Part shown: positions 39,695-47,844 of the stretch, piece after piece
Layout of the letters: each line of letters begins with the position of its first letter
Position numbering within the stretch: the stretch's first letter is position 1
Source: Pseudomonas sp. PSKL.D1
Lineage (GTDB): Bacteria; Pseudomonadota; Gammaproteobacteria; Pseudomonadales; Pseudomonadaceae
DNA: 64,000 bases
Direction: 5' to 3'
Assembly (NCBI RefSeq): GCF_028898945.1
Contig: NZ_CP118607.1
Location: forward strand, 4,946,001-5,010,000
Made by a program: the position numbers and the translations under genes
Notes under the pieces: generated by a model
What the model was told of the DNA's origin: nothing
The model's input: the letters and a program-made list of their open reading frames with translations, nothing else
Databases searched by the model: none

Positions 39695-40315
39695 TCAAGC
39701 CGGAGTAAGGCACTCCGGCGCGTCCAGCTTCGGATCATTGACGAAATGCGCCAACGCGCGCTCCCGCAGCGTTGCCGGTGGGCTGGCCAACAGCTCATGC
39801 AGGCGCGGCATTGGCGTTTCCAGGGCCAGCCAAGCCGCCTGCCCCGCCTCATCCAGAATAAGAGGCCGGCGCTGATTCATGGCTGCCTGGGTCACGACCG
39901 CACAGCTCAACCACACCTGGTCCTGCACAGGGTACACCTCCCACACTGCCGCAAAGTACAGGGACGACCCTTCTGCCGGCGTCAGCCAGTAAGGCCGCTT
40001 GCGTACCGTGCCACGCCATTCGTAAAACCCGTTGGCGGGCATCAGGCAACGGCGCTGGCGAAACGCCTCACGAAACATCGGCTGCTCGGCAAGGGTTTCG
40101 GCGCGGGCGTGGGCAGGGGTGCGGGACAGGTCGGTGAGCCAGGCGGGCGTGAGGCCCCAGCGGGCCTTGTCCAACTGCAAGTGGCCATCAAGCTGGCGCT
40201 GGATCAGCACAGAAGCACCGGGGGATATATTCCACTGGGCCGGCTGGCCGGCAGGGAACCCCGGCAGGCTTGCCAGCGTTTGGGGCCAGCGAAACAGGGC
40301 GTAGCGTCCACACAT
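39695..40315 (-). CDS. SRAP-domain protein (YedK/HMCES-like)
   Basis: SRAP proteins form a DNA-protein crosslink with abasic sites through an N-terminal Cys exposed by Met removal. The 206-aa protein starts MCGRYALF, so ATG 40315 is required and Cys2 is present, and it keeps Glu99 in ANGFYEWRG. Two other active-site positions differ: the usual Asn of NARAET is His69 (PAHARAET), and the usual His of IHDRMPVIL is Asn147 (AMNQRRPLIL). The swap suggests altered chemistry or a compensating pair. The gene is 9 bp upstream of no other same-strand gene; it stands alone after the DUF2007 gene. Confidence 0.88.
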   Translation of the reverse strand: MCGRYALFRWPQTLASLPGFPAGQPAQWNISPGASVLIQRQLDGHLQLDKARWGLTPAWLTDLSRTPAHARAETLAEQPMFREAFRQRRCLMPANGFYEWRGTVRKRPYWLTPAEGSSLYFAAVWEVYPVQDQVWLSCAVVTQAAMNQRRPLILDEAGQAAWLALETPMPRLHELLASPPATLRERALAHFVNDPKLDAPECLTPA

Positions 40316-40330
40316 GGGCGAATTCAATAC

Positions 40331-40591
40331 CTAACAGATCAAGGTACCGGGGTAACTTTCCGGCTCGTCGCCGGCAAGCGGCTGGGCACCATTGTACGCA
40401 TCGATCAACTGCCGTGCGTACCCGGCCTGCTCGTCGGGTACGGCCAACCCGAGCAAGCCCTGTACCGGCAGTTCGCCCACGCCGCCCATCAGGTCGCGCC
40501 CGATCTGGTGCACTTCAATGCCCTCGCTGGCGAGCATGCCCGCCAGCATTTCCGCTTCCAGCAGGGTTTCCGGGTCGTAAATGCGCTGCAT
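40331..40591 (-). CDS. DUF2007 small protein
   Basis: An 86-aa cytoplasmic protein of the DUF2007 family, annotated elsewhere as a putative signal-transducing protein related to the PII-like ferredoxin fold. It shows MQRIYDPETLLEAEMLAGMLASEGI, an amphipathic helix, then VHQIGRDLMGGVGELP and LAVPDEQAGYARQLIDAY. Its ATG overlaps the stop of the upstream CPXCG gene (TGATG), so the two are translated together. Function is unknown. Confidence 0.82.
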   Translation of the reverse strand: MQRIYDPETLLEAEMLAGMLASEGIEVHQIGRDLMGGVGELPVQGLLGLAVPDEQAGYARQLIDAYNGAQPLAGDEPESYPGTLIC

Positions 40592-40776
40592 CAGGCATCA
40601 TCCTCGCGTCTCACCTCGAGCATCCACTCGTCATCATGCACCTGCAGGATGAACACAATGGGCTGGCAACAGACTTGGCAATCTTCGGTATACACCTGGT
40701 CACCGCCTGACAAGTCGATTGTGGTCTCCACACGCTCACCGCAGTAAGGGCAGTTGTAGAAGTCGATTTCGAGCAT
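40591..40776 (-). CDS. CPXCG-motif cysteine-rich small protein
   Basis: A 61-aa protein with two Cys pairs, CPYCG (residues 9-13) and CQVCC (33-37), forming a likely rubredoxin-like zinc ribbon (MLEIDFYNCPYCGERVETTI). The family is widespread in gammaproteobacteria and uncharacterised. The start ATG follows GGAGGCCGCG. It is the first gene of a short operon with DUF2007 and is divergent from the acyltransferase gene. Confidence 0.85.
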   Translation of the reverse strand: MLEIDFYNCPYCGERVETTIDLSGGDQVYTEDCQVCCQPIVFILQVHDDEWMLEVRREDDA

Positions 40777-40801
40777 CGCGGCCTCCGCAGTGACTTATGC
40801 G

Positions 40802-40807
40802 TATAAT
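40802..40807 (+). promoter_or_regulatory. Candidate -10 box for the acyltransferase gene
   Basis: TATAAT with an upstream TGC (extended -10 like) lies 95 bp before the ATG at 40902, in the divergent gap. No clear -35 is visible. Confidence 0.45.
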
Positions 40808-40901
40808 TGCCGGTCTGTTTACAGGGCCTGCGTGTGTCCGAGCCGTTTTTCGGGCCCCACCCCTTACTTATTACCCTAGCCGTTTCCAACAAGAGAGCAT
40901 G

Positions 40902-42068
40902 ATGGGCGAATTCGATGCCATCCGACCGTACGACGACGCTGAGGTCCCTGCCGTTCTGGCGCGGCTACTCAGCGACCCGGCATTCCTCGATATCCTCACC
41001 CACTTCCGCTTCCCGCGTGCAGCTGGCGCGCTCGGCTGGCTGCTCAAGCCGCTGATCGCCCGCCGGCTGCGCAAGGAATTCGCAGGCGTTACCTGCGTTT
41101 CCACCCTGCAGGACAAGGTCGAATACTACGTCGACCAAACCATCGACCGCGCCACCGACGGTGTTACCTACTCCGGGGTCGAACAGCTCAAGGCCGGCAC
41201 GGCCTATCTGTTTTTGGCCAACCACCGCGACATCGTGATGGACCCGGCATTCGTCAATTACGCCGTGTACCACGCAGGCCTGCCGACGCCACGCATCGCC
41301 ATTGGCGACAACCTGCTGCAAAAGCCGTTCGTCAGCGACATGATGCGCCTGAACAAAAGCTTCATCGTGCACCGCTCGCTCAGTGGCCGCCGTGAAAAGC
41401 TCGCGGCTTACCAACTGCTGTCGGCGTACATCAACCACTCGATCCGCAATGACGGCGCCTCGATCTGGATCGCCCAGGCCGAAGGCCGCGCCAAGGACGG
41501 TGATGACCGCACCGACTCGGCGATCCTCAAGATGTTCCACATGAGCCGCAAGGACGAGCCGTTCGGCAGCGTGATCCAGAGCCTTAACCTGATTCCGGTG
41601 TCGATCAGCTACGAATACGACCCGTGCGACCAGGCCAAGGCCCGCGAGCTGTACATCCGCGCCACCACTGGCACCTACAAAAAGGCGCCAGGCGAGGATG
41701 ACAACAGCATTGCCAAGGGCATTACCGGCTACAAAGGCCGCGTGCACATCAGCTTTGCCCCGCCGGTGACCGAATTTTTCGAGGACACCAAGCAACTGGC
41801 GCAGGAAATCGACCGGCAGATTCTGGGCGGCTACCGGCTGTTCCCGGTGCATTACCTGGCGTATGCGATGTGGGCAGAAAAGGATGAGGCACTGCAGGTG
41901 CCGAGTGCCGAGCAGGTGTTCCCGGCGCAAGAGCTGGCCAAGGCCAAGGAAGAATGGCAACGCCGGCTGGATGAATGCCCTGAGGAGCAGCGGCCTTACC
42001 TGGTATTGCAGTATGCGACGCCGGTGCGCAACCAGTATCAGGTTAGGCAGCAGGCTTCGGTTGCCTGA
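40902..42068 (+). CDS. PlsC-like 1-acyl-sn-glycerol-3-phosphate acyltransferase family protein
   Basis: A membrane-associated acyltransferase of about 388 aa. It has the catalytic HX4D motif in FLANHRDIVMDPAFVNY, a second block RIAIGDNLLQKPFVSDMMRLNKSF, IVHRSLSGRREKLA, IWIAQAEGRAKDGDD (the equivalent of the EGTR block) and NLIPVSISYEYDPCD. These fit the GPAT/PlsB-type LPLAT superfamily in Pseudomonas. ATG 40902 is favoured over the adjacent ATG 40899 because of the AAGAGAG spacing. The acceptor is unknown. A REP pair follows immediately. Confidence 0.85.
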   Translation: MGEFDAIRPYDDAEVPAVLARLLSDPAFLDILTHFRFPRAAGALGWLLKPLIARRLRKEFAGVTCVSTLQDKVEYYVDQTIDRATDGVTYSGVEQLKAGTAYLFLANHRDIVMDPAFVNYAVYHAGLPTPRIAIGDNLLQKPFVSDMMRLNKSFIVHRSLSGRREKLAAYQLLSAYINHSIRNDGASIWIAQAEGRAKDGDDRTDSAILKMFHMSRKDEPFGSVIQSLNLIPVSISYEYDPCDQAKARELYIRATTGTYKKAPGEDDNSIAKGITGYKGRVHISFAPPVTEFFEDTKQLAQEIDRQILGGYRLFPVHYLAYAMWAEKDEALQVPSAEQVFPAQELAKAKEEWQRRLDECPEEQRPYLVLQYATPVRNQYQVRQQASVA

Positions 42069-42073
42069 TGGAT

Positions 42074-42183
42074 TTTGGGGCCGCTTTGCGGCCCTTTCGC
42101 GACACAAGGCCGCTCCCACAGGAAAACGCGATCCCCTGTGGGAGCGGCCTTGTGTCGCGAAAGGGCTGCAAAGCAGCCCCAAA
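42074..42183. repeat. REP pair with covarying inner hairpins
   Basis: The 29-mer found at 30184 is present here at 42137-42165 and as its reverse complement at 42092-42120. Outer hairpins differ in sequence but keep pairing: GGGCCGC-TTT-GCGGCCC on the left, GGGCTGC-TTT-GCAGCCC (mirror) on the right. Confidence 0.85.
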
Positions 42184-42186
42184 TTA

Positions 42187-42447
42187 TCAAACCCAAGTGC
42201 TGAACCACGACAGCAACAACGCCATCGCCAGGCAAGAAAAGCCGAGGATGTAGTAATACCGCGGCACACGCTGGTCCATCATATCCACCACACCTTCGTC
42301 AGCCGCCAGTCTTTCGCGGGTGTTGGCCTCACGACGACGAGCACTCTGCAGCAGCAACCCGCCCGGGCAGGTCAACAGCAGCGCCAACAGATTGATAATC
42401 TTGGTCGGATGGGCGGCCAGGAAACTCCAGAGCACTTGCAAGGACAT
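42187..42447 (-). CDS. Small two-helix membrane protein, function unknown
   Basis: I do not recognise this 86-aa protein. It has a hydrophobic helix at residues 15-35 (IINLLALLLTCPGGLLLQSA), a charged stretch (RRREANTRERLAADEGVVDMMDQ), and a second helix at the C-terminus (YYYILGFSCLAMALLLSWFS). This predicts an inner-membrane hairpin. ATG 42447 with CGAGG seven bases upstream is the best start. It ends 4 bp from the REP pair. Confidence 0.65.
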   Translation of the reverse strand: MSLQVLWSFLAAHPTKIINLLALLLTCPGGLLLQSARRREANTRERLAADEGVVDMMDQRVPRYYYILGFSCLAMALLLSWFSTWV

Positions 42448-42548
42448 CACGCAACCTCGGTCAGAACGACGGCAAAGGCCGGCATTCTACCGAAGTGCAG
42501 CCAGCGTGCCCGGCCTTGGCGACAAAGTGTCACCTGATTTCATCTGCC

Positions 42549-43133
42549 TTACTCGCCGAGTACCTGGCCGATGGTCGGGTCCTTGAACAGGCGGGTCAGC
42601 GCATCGCTCAGCACATCACTCACCAGCTTGGTGTTGGTTTCCTGGTTCGGCGCCATGCCGAAACGCTGGTCCAGCGAAGCGCCGTAGCGGCCGCTGTAGC
42701 GGCGGTTGGCGTTGGACACGTCGGCACGGAAGGTGGCGCCGATGGTGGCTTCGGTCACGTACAGGTTGTCCTTGGGCGACTGGTACTTCAGTTCAGCCAG
42801 GGTCACCGTCAGCTGCGGAGCGTTGTAGGCATTTGGCGTCGGGGTGAAGCCAAGCAAGCGCACGGCTGCTTCGGCCTGGGCCTGCAGCTTGGGCACGACA
42901 TCGTTGCCGTTGACGCTGATGGTACTGGTTTCGGGGTACATGCCACCGCGAGTACCCAAGGATTGCGAGGCCCGGCCATCAACCACCCGCACCACTACCG
43001 GCTGGCCATGACCGACCGGCGCGAGCTGGGCGTTGAGCTTGGGTTGCGGGCTAAGTTGTTGCGGGCTGTGGGCACATCCGACCAGGCTGAGGCTGGCCAC
43101 GGCGATCAAACCGAACAACAGACGTTGCAACAT
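42549..43133 (-). CDS. YajG-family lipoprotein
   Basis: A 194-aa predicted outer-membrane lipoprotein. The signal peptide ends SLVGC (lipidated Cys20). The mature part fits YajG: VVVRVVDGRASQSLGTRGG, ETSTISVNGNDVVPKLQAQ, AAVRLLGFTP, QLTVTLAELKYQ and ATFRADVSNANRRYSGRYGA, ending LVSDVLSDALTRLFKD. Its function is unknown. In enterobacteria yajG lies beside ampG, but here it is separate. Confidence 0.88.
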   Translation of the reverse strand: MLQRLLFGLIAVASLSLVGCAHSPQQLSPQPKLNAQLAPVGHGQPVVVRVVDGRASQSLGTRGGMYPETSTISVNGNDVVPKLQAQAEAAVRLLGFTPTPNAYNAPQLTVTLAELKYQSPKDNLYVTEATIGATFRADVSNANRRYSGRYGASLDQRFGMAPNQETNTKLVSDVLSDALTRLFKDPTIGQVLGE

Positions 43134-43278
43134 GCGCGTTTCTCCAGAAGATGCGGCAAAGGCCCACAGTATACCTAGCGGCAGGCGTACCAGTCATCGG
43201 CCCGGCACACTTGTCACAATCGTTTAATGGCCCTGCCCTTATCCTTGCGCCAAGCCCTAACGCACAGGACTCGACACC

Positions 43279-43512
43279 ATGGCCTCGCTCTGGACCCAGC
43301 TCTTCAAACGCCCGCGCCGTTCTGCCTACGCCCGCCTCGACGCCAGCGGCAAATGCCTGGCGTTCAAGGAGTGCCAGCAACCGCCCGCCGGTGCCGACTG
43401 GGTACACGTCACTGAAATTCAGCTTGCCTGGCTGGGGCGCCCACTCCCCGCCAATGCCCGGGCTTGCGCCCGCGCAAGCCACCAATGGCAGCAGCGCACC
43501 CTCCCCGCCTGA
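43279..43512 (+). CDS. Small conserved hypothetical protein
   Basis: An unrecognised 77-aa protein with a basic N-terminus (MASLWTQLFKRPRRSAYARL) and the sentence-like core ASGKCLAFKECQQPPAGADW, then VHVTEIQLAWLGRPLP. It has no signal peptide or membrane helix. The ATG follows CAGGACTCGACACC. Codon use in this frame is more Pseudomonas-like (GC at third positions) than in the overlapping frame starting at 43151. It is divergent from yajG. Confidence 0.6.
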   Translation: MASLWTQLFKRPRRSAYARLDASGKCLAFKECQQPPAGADWVHVTEIQLAWLGRPLPANARACARASHQWQQRTLPA

Positions 43513-44115
43513 CAAACGCTGCAATAAAAAGCACGAATAACGACCTTTCTGCCCGCGACATCGTTATAATCTCCCCCCGATTATAAGGACGTCTCCTGAT
43601 CGGGCCCCGCATTCGCCGTTTGACCCCGGCACCTTCACCCGCTTCGCCCACAGAGAGCCTTCCACTCAGGTCTTGCATCGGCTGTAGTGCCTGCTTTTCC
43701 GGCCCTTCGCTTTGCTTGAACCTGCGGGTTGCCATCGCGCAGTCCCCCTTTGAGGTTCACGTCTCCAAAAGAGCGTGAAAAAACGGTTTTCACTACTTCA
43801 CAAGAGTGTGGCGAGCAAATGAACAGTCTGGCATGTGCAAAAGCGACAGATGTGTCCCGAACAGCCCTGAACAGGCGGCCATCGTGCTCATCCAAAATGA
43901 GTGACTAAGGCCGTTCCATAGCGCACGCACGACACCTTGACCATAAGTCGAATTGCCGCACCCCCGGCAAACGCGGTTCAATATGCGAACCCGAAGACTG
44001 ATTGGCGGTGTCCGCGGAAGTGGCAAAACTGCGAAGAGTCGGACATGGCGATCCTGGCAGCCCCAGTGATCCTATGCTGTCAATTAGGTAGCTGTAGATT
44101 GTGGAGACGCGTTAA
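43513..44115. other. 603-bp gap upstream of mqo; no convincing protein gene
   Basis: No frame here looks coding. It contains TATAAT at 43565 inside an inverted repeat (TTATAATC ... GATTATAA, 43564-43585), a GTGAAAA/TTTTCAC hairpin (43777-43795), C-rich and pyrimidine-rich stretches, and the mqo ribosome binding site GTGGAGACG. It could be a long mqo leader or encode a small RNA. Confidence 0.5.
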
Positions 44116-45621
44116 ATGGCGCAGAACGAATCGGTTGATGTAGTACTGGTAGGCGCGGGCATCATGAGTGCCACCCTGGCCGTACTGCTCAAGGAGCTCG
44201 ACCCGACCCTGAAACTCGAGGTGGTCGAGGCGATGGACTCCGGAGCCGCGGAAAGCTCCAACCCCTGGAACAACGCAGGCACCGGCCACGCCGGCCTGTG
44301 CGAGTTGAACTACACGCCCCAGGCCGCCGATGGCAGCATCGACATCAAAAAGGCCGTGCACATCAATACCCAGTTCGAGGTTTCGCGCCAGTTCTGGGCC
44401 TACCTGAGCAAAAAAGGCAATTTCGGCTCGGCTCGTGCCTTCATCAACCCGGTCCCGCACCTGAGCTACGTCGAAGGTGACAAGGGTGTTTCCTTCCTCA
44501 AGAAGCGCTTCGAGCTGCTCAAGCAGCACCACGCCTTCAGCGAAATGGAATACACCGAGGACCAGGCCGTGATGAAGGACTGGATGCCGCTGATGATGCC
44601 GGGCCGCCCGGCCGACCAGCACATCGCCGCCACCCGCGTGATGAAAGGCACCGACGTCAACTTCGGCGCACTGACCAACAAGCTGCTCAAGCTGCTGGGC
44701 GACGCACCGGACGCGCAGGTGAAGTACAGCAAGAAGGTCGTCGGCCTGCGCCGTAATGGCAGCGGCTGGACGGTCAGCATCAAGGACGTCAACAGCGGTG
44801 GTAGCCGTGAAGTCGACGCCCGCTTCGTGTTCCTCGGCGCCGGCGGCGCGGCCCTGCCGCTGCTGCAAGCCTCGGGCATCCCGGAGAGCAAAGGCTTTGG
44901 CGGCTTCCCGGTCAGCGGCCAGTGGCTGCGTTGCGACAACCCGGAAATCGTCAAGCAGCACCAGGCCAAGGTCTACAGCCAGGCCGCCGTGGGCGCGCCG
45001 CCCATGTCGGTGCCGCACCTGGACACCCGTGTGGTGGATGGCAAGAAATCGCTGCTGTTCGGCCCTTACGCCGGCTTTACCACCAAGTTCCTCAAGCACG
45101 GCTCGTTCATGGACCTGCCGCTGTCGGTACGCATGGGCAACATCGGCCCGATGCTGGCGGTGGCCCGCGACAACATGGACCTGACCAAATACCTGGTCAG
45201 CGAAGTGATGCAGTCGATGGAGCAACGCCTGGAGTCTCTGCGCCGCTTCTACCCAGAGGCCAAGGCCGAAGACTGGCGCCTGGAAGTGGCAGGCCAACGC
45301 GTGCAGATCATCAAGAAAGACCCGAAAAAAGGCGGCATCCTGCAGTTTGGTACCGAGCTGGTCTCGGCTCAGGACGGCAGCCTGGCCGCACTGCTTGGCG
45401 CTTCGCCAGGCGCTTCGGTGACGGTGTCGATCATGCTCGAACTGATCGAGCGCTGCTTCCCCGAGCAGGCCAAGGGCGCCTGGGCTGCCAAGCTCAAGGA
45501 AATCTTCCCGGCTCGCGAGAAGACCCTGGCCACCGATGCGGCCCTGTACCACAAGATCAGTGCCGACAACGATGTGGCGCTGGAGCTGGTGGAAAGCAGC
45601 CCGGCCAAGCATTACGCCTGA
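44116..45621 (+). CDS. mqo: Malate:quinone oxidoreductase
   Basis: Membrane-associated FAD enzyme that oxidises L-malate to oxaloacetate and passes electrons to the quinone pool, replacing or joining malate dehydrogenase in the TCA cycle. The 501-aa protein has the FAD motif [84 protein letters not shown], and the C-terminal [24 protein letters not shown] (given in parts by family). ATG 44116 follows GTGGAGACGCGTTAA. An AAAAAACGCCCC/GGGGCGTTTTTTT terminator follows. Confidence 0.96.
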   Translation: MAQNESVDVVLVGAGIMSATLAVLLKELDPTLKLEVVEAMDSGAAESSNPWNNAGTGHAGLCELNYTPQAADGSIDIKKAVHINTQFEVSRQFWAYLSKKGNFGSARAFINPVPHLSYVEGDKGVSFLKKRFELLKQHHAFSEMEYTEDQAVMKDWMPLMMPGRPADQHIAATRVMKGTDVNFGALTNKLLKLLGDAPDAQVKYSKKVVGLRRNGSGWTVSIKDVNSGGSREVDARFVFLGAGGAALPLLQASGIPESKGFGGFPVSGQWLRCDNPEIVKQHQAKVYSQAAVGAPPMSVPHLDTRVVDGKKSLLFGPYAGFTTKFLKHGSFMDLPLSVRMGNIGPMLAVARDNMDLTKYLVSEVMQSMEQRLESLRRFYPEAKAEDWRLEVAGQRVQIIKKDPKKGGILQFGTELVSAQDGSLAALLGASPGASVTVSIMLELIERCFPEQAKGAWAAKLKEIFPAREKTLATDAALYHKISADNDVALELVESSPAKHYA

Positions 45622-45634
45622 GCTGGCCTGTAAC

Positions 45635-45662
45635 GAAAAAACGCCCCTCGGGGCGTTTTTTT
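45635..45662. terminator. Rho-independent terminator after mqo
   Basis: AAAAAACGCCCC-TC-GGGGCGTTTTTTT is a strong stem with a T tract, 13 bp past the mqo stop. It can act in both directions. Confidence 0.92.
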
Positions 45663-45690
45663 GTGGCTGGATCATTTGCCAGCCTGTACC

Positions 45691-45764
45691 GGCCCTATCG
45701 CGGATGAGTCCGCTCCTACAGGTACGGTGATCCCTGTAGGAGCGGATTCATCCGCGATGAGGCC
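45691..45764. repeat. REP pair (CGCGGATGA..CCGCTCCTACA family)
   Basis: Two inverted arms of about 31 bp, GGCCCTATCGCGG ... CTCCTACAGG and its near-perfect reverse complement, with a 10-bp centre. The same family is found at 49756-49822. Confidence 0.85.
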
Positions 45765-45780
45765 CGCATAGGCTTACCAA

Positions 45781-46071
45781 TCAACCGCGAGCGTTATCGA
45801 TGATCTCGATGTACTCCGGCGCGCCACGCTGGTCAGCAATCTGCTCGACAAACGTCTTGCCATGCTCATCCTTGCCGTCCAGGTCGTAACCCGCCTCGAC
45901 AAAGAACCCGACAAAACGCTCGAAGTCGTCAACGCGCAAGCCGCGGTAAGCCTTCACCAGCTTGTGCGCCGACGGCGAGGTCACGCCATCGGCTGGCTCA
46001 AACTGAAGGAACGACTTGATGTAGTCGTCGCTGATTTCGTCACCAATCACCTGCTTCTTGTCTTTGCGCAT
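45781..46071 (-). CDS. PA4642-like conserved protein
   Basis: A 96-aa cytoplasmic protein conserved in Pseudomonas next to mqo/hpt/upp. It starts MRKDKKQVIGDEISDDYIKS and has the acidic core LQFEPADGVTSPSAHKLVKA, LRVDDFERFVGFFVEAGYDL, ending EYIEIIDNARG. ATG 46071 has GGAG seven bases upstream, better than the two codons at 46092-46095. Function is unknown. Confidence 0.8.
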   Translation of the reverse strand: MRKDKKQVIGDEISDDYIKSFLQFEPADGVTSPSAHKLVKAYRGLRVDDFERFVGFFVEAGYDLDGKDEHGKTFVEQIADQRGAPEYIEIIDNARG

Positions 46072-46139
46072 TGCCGGCTCCAACTGGACCATCACGGGAT
46101 TTCGAAGGCCGGCAGTTTACCCCCCACAGGCCGCGCGCC

Positions 46140-46610
46140 TCAACGCGTACGTACGGTGCCGGTGTGCAGGTCGGCCCAGACGTGGCCATTGGCATAGGTC
46201 AGAAACTGTACATACACGGTTTCGTTACGCAGCAGGTCCATCACCACGCGGTAGTCGCTGGTCGGGTAATTCAGGATCAGGGTGCGGGCCTTCTCGTCAT
46301 ACACCGGCTTTTTCAGGCTTTTGCCGGGCTCGCCCTCGAAGGTCAACAGCACCTGGCCGATGGTCGCCCCTTTGCTCAGCGGCTTACCTTTCAGGCGCAT
46401 TTGCAACGACGCAGTGATCGGGATCGGCTGCTGATCGGACTGACGCTGGGCACCCACCACTACGGAGTAGTCGGTTACCTGCATCAGTTGCTGACTGGTC
46501 GGCGCTTCCTGGCGCAAGGACTGGTCATCAGGAGGGAGGAACTGGCTGTGCATCGGCGCTGCGGCTAACGGCAGGCTCACGGCCAGCAACAAGGGAAGAA
46601 TCGCACGCAT
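46140..46610 (-). CDS. Exported conserved hypothetical protein
   Basis: A 156-aa protein with a clear Sec signal peptide (MRAILPLLLAVSLPLAAAPM). The mature part has the polar segment PTSQQLMQVTDYSVVVGAQ and YPTSDYRVVMDLLRNETVY, ending ANGHVWADLHTGTVRTR. I do not recognise the family. ATG 46610 is preceded by GGAGCCTCAC. It lies in a run of four minus-strand genes (PA4642-like, this one, wbuC-like and hpt), which may share a transcript. Confidence 0.7.
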   Translation of the reverse strand: MRAILPLLLAVSLPLAAAPMHSQFLPPDDQSLRQEAPTSQQLMQVTDYSVVVGAQRQSDQQPIPITASLQMRLKGKPLSKGATIGQVLLTFEGEPGKSLKKPVYDEKARTLILNYPTSDYRVVMDLLRNETVYVQFLTYANGHVWADLHTGTVRTR

Positions 46611-46650
46611 GTGAGGCTCCTTGGCATGGAGAAGCACTCTAGCACGCTAC

Positions 46651-47124
46651 TCAGCCGAACTGGGCAAGCATCCCGGCGAGGTATTCGGCCACACCGGGTT
46701 CACCCTCTCGCGGCGCCCAAGGGGCATGCTCACCTTCACCCAACGCCCGGTATGGGCCGGCCTTGCATTCGAACAAGATGCTGTCCGGCTCCAGCACCAC
46801 CAGGCTGTGGTAGTGACCTGGCGGCAGGTCTACCCCCAGGCAGTCCCCGCCGGCTTGCAGTACCCGTGTGTCGGTCACCACACCGTACTCGTCGAAGAAC
46901 AGCACCCCCAGCCGCCCTTTCAGTACCAACAGGGTTTCGGCCTTGTCGAGGCTCAGGTGACGATGCGGCGCGATATAGGTAGAAGGCTGCAAGCCCACCG
47001 CCACGCGGTGGCAGGGCTCATCCATTTCATGGAAGGTGTGGTGGTGCCGCTGGCGCGGCAGCTCGGCAGCCTTGCTGGCCAGCTCTGCGAACAGCGATTG
47101 GTCGATGAACGCAGGCTGGCGCAT
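46651..47124 (-). CDS. WbuC-family cupin metalloprotein
   Basis: A 157-aa cupin of the WbuC group. Motifs: FHEMDEPCHRVAVGLQPSTY, the first cupin motif IAPHRHLSLDKAETLLVLKG and the second DLPPGHYHSLVVLEPDSIL with His residues for a metal. In enterobacteria WbuC lies in O-antigen loci, but this copy is not next to such genes, and its substrate is unknown. It is 2 bp from the hpt stop, so it is cotranscribed with hpt. Confidence 0.82.
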   Translation of the reverse strand: MRQPAFIDQSLFAELASKAAELPRQRHHHTFHEMDEPCHRVAVGLQPSTYIAPHRHLSLDKAETLLVLKGRLGVLFFDEYGVVTDTRVLQAGGDCLGVDLPPGHYHSLVVLEPDSILFECKAGPYRALGEGEHAPWAPREGEPGVAEYLAGMLAQFG

Positions 47125-47126
47125 GG

Positions 47127-47684
47127 TTACATTCCTTTGACGGCGAAGATGCCATTGGCATTACGCCAGTAGCCCTTGTAATCCATACCATAGCCGAAGA
47201 TGTAGCGGTCCACGCATGGCAGGCCCGAATAACTCGCCTTCAAGTCCGGGCTGGCCTTGCGGTCGTGGTCCTTGTCGATCAGCACGGCGGTGTGCACGGC
47301 GCGGGCGCCCGCGTGCTTGCAGAACTCGATGATGGCACTCAGGGTGTGGCCTTCGTCGAGAATGTCGTCAACGATCAGCACGTCGCGGTCGATGAACGAC
47401 ACTTCCGGCTTGGCCTTCCAGAACAACTCGCCGCCGCTGGTCTGATTGCGGTACCGGGTGGCGTGAAGGTACGAGGCTTCCAGCGGGAACTGCAGGTGGG
47501 TCAGCAATTTGCCGGCGAAGATCAGGCCGCCGTTCATCACGCAGAACACCACCGGGTTCTTGTCGTGCAGGTCCTTGCTGATCTGTTCGCCTACCTTGGC
47601 GATGGCCGCTTCCACTTCGGCTTCGTTGTACAGGCAGTCTGCCTCGCGCATGACTTGACGGATGTGCTCGAGATCGGCGGACAT
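47127..47684 (-). CDS. hpt: Hypoxanthine-guanine phosphoribosyltransferase
   Basis: Purine salvage enzyme that joins hypoxanthine or guanine to PRPP, forming IMP or GMP in the cytoplasm. The 185-aa protein has VVFCVMNGGLIFAGKL, the PRPP motif VLIVDDILDEGHTLSAI and DRYIFGYGMDYKGYWRN. Start ATG 47684 follows GGAGAGCGCC. It is divergent from upp, so purine and pyrimidine salvage genes share one control region of 160 bp. Confidence 0.95.
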   Translation of the reverse strand: MSADLEHIRQVMREADCLYNEAEVEAAIAKVGEQISKDLHDKNPVVFCVMNGGLIFAGKLLTHLQFPLEASYLHATRYRNQTSGGELFWKAKPEVSFIDRDVLIVDDILDEGHTLSAIIEFCKHAGARAVHTAVLIDKDHDRKASPDLKASYSGLPCVDRYIFGYGMDYKGYWRNANGIFAVKGM

Positions 47685-47798
47685 GGCGCTCTCCGGGGGT
47701 GCAATTTGGAAAAGCGGGCAAAGGTACGCATCCGCTCGTCACAGATCAAGCATTTATGGACTAACGTGCAAAAGGACTGCACGACAGCAAAGGCTGAA

Positions 47799-47810
47799 TA
47801 GATTAATCTA
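47799..47810. promoter_or_regulatory. Perfect 12-bp palindrome upstream of upp
   Basis: TAGATTAATCTA is a perfect palindrome 35 bp before the upp ATG. A second inverted repeat, CGTGCA-N7-TGCACG, lies at 47765-47783. Either could be an operator; no regulator is identified. Confidence 0.35.
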
Positions 47811-47844
47811 GCGCGGTTTTTTTGCCCGCCTTTCGGAGCCCCCT

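Noticed and set aside
43151..43540. 129-codon plus-strand frame overlapping the small gene at 43279
   Set aside because: Pro/Ser/Ala-rich with no recognisable start signal. The 77-codon frame has a ribosome binding site and better codon use.
43635..43895. 86-codon minus-strand frame in the mqo leader
   Set aside because: No ribosome binding site, low-quality composition, and it overlaps other equally poor frames, so the region is kept as non-coding.
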